45,882 nt of DNA from Deltaproteobacteria bacterium. Its GTDB lineage: Bacteria > Desulfobacterota > Desulfuromonadia > Geobacterales > JAJYBI01. The position numbers were made by a program, and so were the translations under genes. The stretch spans positions 1-45,882 of the forward strand of contig JAJYBI010000029.1 of assembly GCA_021779095.1 (NCBI GenBank), read 5' to 3'. Shown in pieces: positions 41,361 to 45,882 of this stretch (position 1 is its first letter; each line of letters opens with the position of its first letter). Below the pieces are notes generated by a model. That model made no database searches, was not told the DNA's origin, and saw only the letters and a list, made by a program, of their open reading frames with translations.

Positions 41361-41636
41361 ATGGACATAGGTAAAACAACTTTGATAATTGTTTTTATCG
41401 CATTGCTTACTATGTTATTAATATTTATAATACTTAAAAAAAGAAATATTGATATCTATAAATCATCTGTTCAAAACAAGGTTATTTCATATACTATGTT
41501 TGTGTACCTACTGCTATTAGTATGTTTATATGATATACCTGTTAAGTATAAAGTGTTTGTATTTGTTGTTAGTTCAACCGTAGGAGTACTTAATATATTA
41601 GCGATAGATAAAATAAGAAACAGGATTAGAAAGTGA
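41361..41636 (+). CDS. AT-rich small membrane protein
   Basis: A 91-residue protein with three probable membrane helices (LIIVFIALLTMLLIFIIL, ISYTMFVYLLLLVCLY and VFVFVVSSTVGVLNILAI) and a basic end (KIRNRIRK). Its DNA is strikingly AT-rich, with codons such as AAA, ATA and TTA rare elsewhere in the window, so it came from a different genome. I do not recognise a family. The ATG at 41361 follows GAGGTG; GTG at 41355 is possible. A strong terminator lies downstream. Small AT-rich membrane proteins in such islands are often toxins, immunity or phage-exclusion proteins, but this is a guess. Confidence 0.6.
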   Translation: MDIGKTTLIIVFIALLTMLLIFIILKKRNIDIYKSSVQNKVISYTMFVYLLLLVCLYDIPVKYKVFVFVVSSTVGVLNILAIDKIRNRIRK

Positions 41637-41701
41637 TTACTATTTCTGGGGGCACCTTACTCAATTCTGTACTTACTATTCCACAGTTGCCTCTCTCTAA
41701 C

Positions 41702-41728
41702 AAAAAGCCCGCCGAAGCGGGCTTTTTT
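41702..41728. terminator. Bidirectional terminator
   Basis: AAAAAGCCCGC and GCGGGCTTTTTT form a perfect 11-bp stem with loop CGAA. It can stop both the membrane-protein transcript (+) and the lut operon (-), whose last stop codon is at 41749. Confidence 0.93.
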
Positions 41729-41748
41729 GTTTCAGACGTACAAGCTCC

Positions 41749-43884
41749 CTATTTTACCTGCTCCGCCAGCAATTCCACCGTGTGCCGCACCTCTACCTTT
41801 GCGCCGTCCTGGTCCATTCCCCCCCGGATCTGCATGACGCAGCCGGGGCAGTCCATGGCGACGGTCGGCGCGCCGGTCTCCTTGATGTGCTTCAGCTTCC
41901 GCTGCAGGATCGGGGCGGAGATCTCCGGGAGCTTCAGGGAGTAGGAGCCCCCCATGCCGCAGCAGTTGTCACACTCGAACATCTCCGTAAGTGTGTAGCC
42001 CGCCTTCTGCAGCAGTTCCCGCGGCTGTTCGGAGACCCGGAGCGTCCGCTTCAGGTGGCAGGAGTCGTGGTAGGTGATGGCCCCCAGTTTCTGCCCTTCC
42101 TTGAGAGTCAGCCGTCCCTCGTCCACGAGCCGTTTCACCAGGGTGGAGAAATCCACCGTCTTTTCGGCCAGCGCTCGCGCCCGGGGCAGCCGGTCGGTCT
42201 GTCCCAGGCTCTCGAAGGTGTTGATGAACTCGTGCTGCAGCGCAACCGTGCAGGTGGGGCAGGCGGAGACGACGTATTTCACCTCCTCGCCCAGAATTGC
42301 CTCGATGTTGTCCACGGCGTTCTGCGCCGCCACCTCGTAGGCGCCGTTGTAGCGGGCCGGGGCGCCGCAGCAGGTTTGCGCGTCGGGAAAGACCACCTCG
42401 ATACCCGCCCGGTTCAGGAGCTTCACGAGCGCCACGCCCATCTCCGGGTAGGCGAAGTCGATGAGGCAGCCGGCGTAGAAGGCGGCCTTCTCCGGGAGCC
42501 CCGCGGGCTGTTTGATCTTCCTGAACCGGTCCCGGAACGGCTCGGCGGCGATGGCGGGGAGGCTGCGGCCGTCGGTGAGATCCGCCAGGAAGAGGGGGAG
42601 GTGGCGGATGAACCCCCCGGATGCCATCGGCTTGCCCGCGATGGAGGCCGCCCGCAGCATGCCGTGGAAGAGCCGCCGGTTGTTCACCACCGAATAGATG
42701 GTCTTCTGCAGGAGCGGCAGTCCCTGTTCCTGCACGAGCCGCCGCCGGATCTCCATGATCAGCTCGGGGATGTCGATCTTTCCCGGGCAGACCTCCTTGC
42801 AGTTGCCGCACTGGATGCAGAGTCCCTGGATATCCTCCGACTTCTTCAGCTCGTCGAACCAGGCGGTGAGGATGGTGCCGATGCCGCCGGTGTACACCTT
42901 GCCGAAGACATGTCCCCCAACGAGGCGGAAGATGGGGCAGACGTTCAGGCAGGAGGCGCAGCGGATGCACTGCAGCGCCTGCCGGAACTTGGGGTCGCTG
43001 GCCATCTCGGAGCGGCGGTTGTCCATGAGGATGATGTGCATATCCTTCAGGGAGCCGTCGCTGTTGGGGGTGGGGCCGGTGATAATGGAGACGTAGCTCG
43101 TGAGCAGCTGGGCGGTGGCGCTCTTGGGGAGCGCCGTCAGGATCGGCACGATGTCGGCGAAGTTCGCCACGAGTTTTTCGATCCCCACCAGCGCGATATG
43201 GATCTTCGGAAGCGACGTCACCAGCCGGGCGTTCCCCTCGTTGGTCATGAGGACGATGCTCCCCGTTTCGGCCACGGCGATGTTGCCGCCGGAGATCCCC
43301 ATGTCGGCCGCGAGGAATTTTCCCCTCAGCTGGCCCCGGGCGACCTTCACGAGCTGGGGGATGTCCGAGGAGAGCCGCTCGTCCACCTCTTTGCTGAAGA
43401 GGTCGGACACCTCCTCCTTCGTCATGTGGATGGCGGGCATCACCATGTGTGACGGGGTCTGGCCCGCCAGCTGAATGATCCATTCCCCCAGGTCCGTTTC
43501 CCCCACCTCGATCCCCGCCTCTTCCAGGTAGGGATTCAGGTGGATCTCCTCCGTGGCCATGGACTTCGACTTCACGACGGTCTTCACGCCGTTGTCCCGG
43601 GCGACCTGAAGGATATACTCTCTAACCTTCGCCGGGTCGTTCGTCCGGAAGACCGTGGCCCCCTTCGCCTCGGCGTTCTGCTTGAAGAGCTCCGCCAGGA
43701 GGTCCAGATGGGACGCCGCGTAGGACTTCAGTTCGGCGATCCGGCTCCTGAGCGCCTCGAAGTCGAGCCCTTCGTAGGCTTTGAGCCGGTTCACCCTGTA
43801 CGCCTCGGAAAATTTGCCCAGCGCTCCGGTGAGGTTCGCGTTGTTCACCGCCCGGCGAACGGATTGTCTGAATTCGTGTTCCAT
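41749..43884 (-). CDS. LutA-LutB fusion, lactate oxidation iron-sulfur protein
   Basis: A 711-residue fusion of two subunits of the LutABC/LldEFG L-lactate dehydrogenase complex. Residues about 1-290 are the LUD domain of LutB (AVAETGSIVLMTNEGNARLV), followed by a ferredoxin-type two-4Fe-4S section (CIRCASCLNVCP and CIQCGNCKEVCP, about 305-370). Residues about 450-710 are LutA with two CCG domains (TCCGAPARYNGAYEVA and CDNCCGMGGSYSLKLP). In most bacteria lutA and lutB are separate genes. The complex passes electrons from lactate to the membrane quinones or other carriers. It lies after lutC in the - direction, with a REP-like element between. Confidence 0.88.
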   Translation of the reverse strand: MEHEFRQSVRRAVNNANLTGALGKFSEAYRVNRLKAYEGLDFEALRSRIAELKSYAASHLDLLAELFKQNAEAKGATVFRTNDPAKVREYILQVARDNGVKTVVKSKSMATEEIHLNPYLEEAGIEVGETDLGEWIIQLAGQTPSHMVMPAIHMTKEEVSDLFSKEVDERLSSDIPQLVKVARGQLRGKFLAADMGISGGNIAVAETGSIVLMTNEGNARLVTSLPKIHIALVGIEKLVANFADIVPILTALPKSATAQLLTSYVSIITGPTPNSDGSLKDMHIILMDNRRSEMASDPKFRQALQCIRCASCLNVCPIFRLVGGHVFGKVYTGGIGTILTAWFDELKKSEDIQGLCIQCGNCKEVCPGKIDIPELIMEIRRRLVQEQGLPLLQKTIYSVVNNRRLFHGMLRAASIAGKPMASGGFIRHLPLFLADLTDGRSLPAIAAEPFRDRFRKIKQPAGLPEKAAFYAGCLIDFAYPEMGVALVKLLNRAGIEVVFPDAQTCCGAPARYNGAYEVAAQNAVDNIEAILGEEVKYVVSACPTCTVALQHEFINTFESLGQTDRLPRARALAEKTVDFSTLVKRLVDEGRLTLKEGQKLGAITYHDSCHLKRTLRVSEQPRELLQKAGYTLTEMFECDNCCGMGGSYSLKLPEISAPILQRKLKHIKETGAPTVAMDCPGCVMQIRGGMDQDGAKVEVRHTVELLAEQVK

Positions 43885-44014
43885 GGTTTACGTCTCCCGT
43901 GCCGTGATCCCGGCACCAGTCTAAAGCCTTGTCTCACGCAACGACGCTACGCCGCGGCGAACATCAGGAAAAACTTTGACTGATTTGCGTCAATCTTTCG
44001 TTTGAGCCCTTATA

Positions 44015-44124
44015 ATTCCCTCCCCCTTGACGGGGGAGGGCGAGGGTGGGGGTGACGGTGGCGTGGTCTCAGCCATTTGAAACTTCACCCACCCCCTGAC
44101 CCCTCCCGTCAAGGGAGGGGGAAT
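44015..44124. repeat. REP-like double hairpin between lutC and lutAB
   Basis: Two G/C-rich palindromic units, each a hairpin (CCCTCCCCC-TTGAC-GGGGGAGGG at about 44018-44040 and CCCCTCCC-GTCAA-GGGAGGGG at about 44100-44120), face each other as a large inverted repeat separated by about 30 bases. This is typical of BIME/REP-pair elements scattered through genomes. It may lower expression of lutAB relative to lutC or stabilise the lutC end. Confidence 0.8.
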
Positions 44125-44147
44125 CCGTTCGTTGCGGCGTTGCGTGA

Positions 44148-44723
44148 TTACCTGCCGTCTGGTTCCATGTCGTCGACGCAGACGATGACCAGCCGTTCCG
44201 GGCCATGAACGCCGATGGTGAGCACCCGCTCGATGTCGGCGGTCCGGCTCGGGCCGGTGATCATGGTGATGTAGCCCATCTTCTGCGGATCGACCTTCGT
44301 AAGCAGCGCGCCCATGTCCGGCAGGATGCTGTCCGTCGGGACGAAGGCGATATGGATGGCCGGCAGCGACGAGACGAGCCGCTGGTCCACGGCGGTGGAG
44401 TCCTGGACGAGCGTCCCCGTGTTCGCCAGCCCCCATTCCACCTGACTGATGCCCACCCTCGCGTCGGCCGCCAGTTCACGGCTCACCGCCAGCTTCAAAC
44501 CCGCCACAGTCGAAGCAACGTCATGGTCGATCCTGTCCCGAAGCGGGCCGCCGGCCCACAGGGCGTACCCTTGTGGTGCATCGGCCGCTCCCTCGTCCTG
44601 CAGGAAGCGGAGGACGAATGCGACCGCTTCGGACTCGGACGCATACCGGTGAACCTCCGCACTGACCCCCTCGGCCCGCGCCTTGAACTGTTCGAAAAGC
44701 TGTTCGGTCCCCATTGTCGTCAT
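44148..44723 (-). CDS. lutC: LutC/LldG-type lactate utilisation protein
   Basis: A 191-residue LUD-domain protein, the third component of the LutABC lactate oxidation complex. Diagnostic stretches are VEWGLANTGTLVQDST, LPAIHIAFVPTDSILPDM and MITGPSRTADIERVLTIGVH. The ATG at 44723 is preceded by GGGAG; the frame stays open for 133 more codons, but these run through the promoter and into the permease gene on the other strand, so they are not used. It is the first gene of lutC-lutAB, divergent from the lactate permease. Confidence 0.9.
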   Translation of the reverse strand: MTTMGTEQLFEQFKARAEGVSAEVHRYASESEAVAFVLRFLQDEGAADAPQGYALWAGGPLRDRIDHDVASTVAGLKLAVSRELAADARVGISQVEWGLANTGTLVQDSTAVDQRLVSSLPAIHIAFVPTDSILPDMGALLTKVDPQKMGYITMITGPSRTADIERVLTIGVHGPERLVIVCVDDMEPDGR

Positions 44724-44860
44724 CTGTCGTTCTCCCTGGATGAGCTGATTCGCGGATCTCGTCGATCGTTGTCCGGACTCTGCCGCGGTAAGGCGTTTTA
44801 CGAAGCCGTCCGTGGTATCGGCTGTGGATCGGGTTGGGTCGGTTGTACTGCTGTTGGTAA

Positions 44861-44914
44861 TTTGTAAAACCAATAATACTCGACTAGAATAAACCGTTAA
44901 AAAACAATAGTCAA
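44861..44914 (-). promoter_or_regulatory. lutC promoter with GntR-type operator
   Basis: On the - strand TTGACT (44909-44914), 17 bases and TATTCT (44886-44891) form a sigma-70 promoter. Just downstream lies TTGGTTTTACAAA (44861-44873), a match to the FadR/LldR-subfamily operator TNGTNNNACNA. Confidence 0.75.
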
Positions 44915-44943
44915 GTATCGTAATCGGTGCCGTAAAAATATCC

Positions 44944-44983
44944 TTGACACGGGAGTGGTAAACAGGATAATTGGTAATACCAA
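44944..44983 (+). promoter_or_regulatory. Lactate permease promoter with GntR-type operator
   Basis: TTGACA (44944-44949), 16 bases and GATAAT (44966-44971) form a near-consensus promoter. TTGGTAATACCAA (44971-44983) fits TNGTNNNACNA and overlaps the start site, as expected for repression. The repressor gene is not in the window. Confidence 0.8.
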
Positions 44984-45049
44984 AACATGTAACCCTGTTA
45001 TAGCCATATGCTGCCGTTAACTTTATCACCGTGAAAAGGAGAACGTACG

Positions 45050-45882
45050 ATGCCCTGGATACAGACGTACACCCCCGTAGGAGGAAGCCTCGGGATGTCG
45101 GCGCTGGTCGCCGCCGTTCCACTGGCCGTCATCTTTGTCTGTCTGGCCGTGTTCAAGATGAAGGCGCACAAGGCGGGACCGCTGGCCGTCGCCGTGGCCC
45201 TCGCCATCGCGGTCCTCTGCTGGCAGATGCCGGCCAGACTCGCCGCGCTGGCCGCCATGCAGGGGGCCGCATTCGGTATCTTTCCCGTCTTCTATATCGT
45301 TGTCACCACTATTCTCCTGTACAACATCACCGTCAAGGGGGGGCAGTTCGAGATCATGCGGGCCTCGCTGGCGGGACTGACCGGTGACCGGCGCATCCAG
45401 GCCCTTCTGATCGCTTTCTGTTTCGGCGCCTTCCTGGAGGGTGCGGCCGGCTTCGGCACCCCGGTCGCCATCGCGGCGGCCACCCTGGTCGGTCTCGGTT
45501 TTCGCCCCTTCTATGCCGCGAGCGTCTGTCTGATCGCCAACACCGCCCCGGTCGCCTTCGGTGCCATCGGTATCCCGGTGGTGGCGCTGGCCGGCGTCAT
45601 GGGATACGATCACGGCGGGCTCATGAAACTCTCCACCATGATCGGTCGCCAGCTCCCGTTCATCTCGCTCTTCATCCCCTTTTATGTCGTCATGATCATG
45701 GTGGGGTGGAAGAAGACCGTGGAGGTGCTCCCCGCCATCATCGTCTGCGGGGTGACATTTGCCGTGGCCCAGTGGGGGTGCGCCAGCTATCTCGGCCCCT
45801 ATCTTCCCGATATCATCGCCTCGCTGACCTCTCTCGTGGCGCTGGTGTTGCTGCTCAAGGTCTGGCATCCCAAGAAGGGATG
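45050..45882 (+). CDS. lldP: L-lactate permease (partial, cut by window end)
   Basis: The first 277 residues of an LctP/LldP-family lactate:proton symporter; no stop codon is reached before the window ends. Many membrane helices are evident (for example LVAAVPLAVIFVCLAVF), together with the conserved family stretch CFGAFLEGAAGFGTPVAIAA and NTAPVAFGAIGIPVVALAG. The ATG at 45050 follows AAAGGAG. It imports lactate for oxidation by the LutABC-type complex encoded on the other strand; the shared GntR-type operators suggest lactate-dependent induction. It may equally carry glycolate. Confidence 0.93.
   Translation, partial: MPWIQTYTPVGGSLGMSALVAAVPLAVIFVCLAVFKMKAHKAGPLAVAVALAIAVLCWQMPARLAALAAMQGAAFGIFPVFYIVVTTILLYNITVKGGQFEIMRASLAGLTGDRRIQALLIAFCFGAFLEGAAGFGTPVAIAAATLVGLGFRPFYAASVCLIANTAPVAFGAIGIPVVALAGVMGYDHGGLMKLSTMIGRQLPFISLFIPFYVVMIMVGWKKTVEVLPAIIVCGVTFAVAQWGCASYLGPYLPDIIASLTSLVALVLLLKVWHPKKG

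Noticed and set aside
41782..43452. Long + strand open frame of 556 codons opposite lutAB
   Set aside because: It is the antisense shadow of a high-GC gene; the - strand protein has clear iron-sulfur motifs.
44724..45122. Upstream extension of lutC by 133 codons
   Set aside because: It would run through both lut promoters and antisense into the permease gene; the LUD domain begins after the 44723 start.

Overview
The window looks like the chromosome of a motile, Geobacter-type delta-proteobacterium (Desulfuromonadota). GC content is high and most genes are tightly packed. The reasons for this placement are sigma-54-driven flagellar genes, a decayed PpcA-type triheme cytochrome, an HDOD-rich chemotaxis operon and a fused LutA-LutB lactate oxidation protein. 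No database search was possible, so the genus remains an inference.

2-6380, flagellar filament and motor: the 3' end of a flagellin gene and its terminator; a sigma-54 promoter; fliD, fliS, a FliT/FlgN-like gene, an unknown gene and a PilZ gene on the + strand; a wrecked triheme cytochrome; then flbD-motA-motB on the - strand.

6526-25567, glycan island (- strand): two radical SAM/SPASM-type proteins, one cobalamin-binding-type radical SAM protein, a GT4 glycosyltransferase, a SAM methyltransferase, a 2515-residue protein carrying several glycosyltransferase and methyltransferase domains plus TPRs, two proteins joining a Maf-like N-domain to a CgeB-like glycosyltransferase, and a GT9 enzyme. 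Its position between fliD and the motor genes, together with two good sigma-54 promoters (25690-25705 and 9929-9944), points to building and attaching a flagellin glycan.

25940-35990, signalling: the - strand operon cheW-cheA-cheR-HDOD-cheB-HDOD, divergent from an NtrC-type sigma-54 activator that has its own sigma-54 promoter. A TCAA-N4-TTGA palindrome lies about 155-160 bp upstream of the -24 element at both the activator gene and the glycan operon, so this activator may control both. A lytic transglycosylase with a FlgJ-like N-terminus and a lipoprotein gene follow.

36123-41728, accessory region beside a tRNA with anticodon CAT: an in-frame hsdR-hsdS remnant, a GIY-YIG protein, a HEPN/MNT toxin-antitoxin pair, an outer-membrane protein, a frameshifted secreted-protein gene, a Gly/Met-repeat protein, a secreted Ada-like Cys protein, brnTA with a perfect operator, a HigA remnant and an AT-rich membrane protein.

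41749-45882, lactate use: lutAB fusion and lutC on the - strand, separated by a REP-like double hairpin, and divergent from a lactate permease gene cut by the window end. Two GntR-type operators lie between the divergent promoters.
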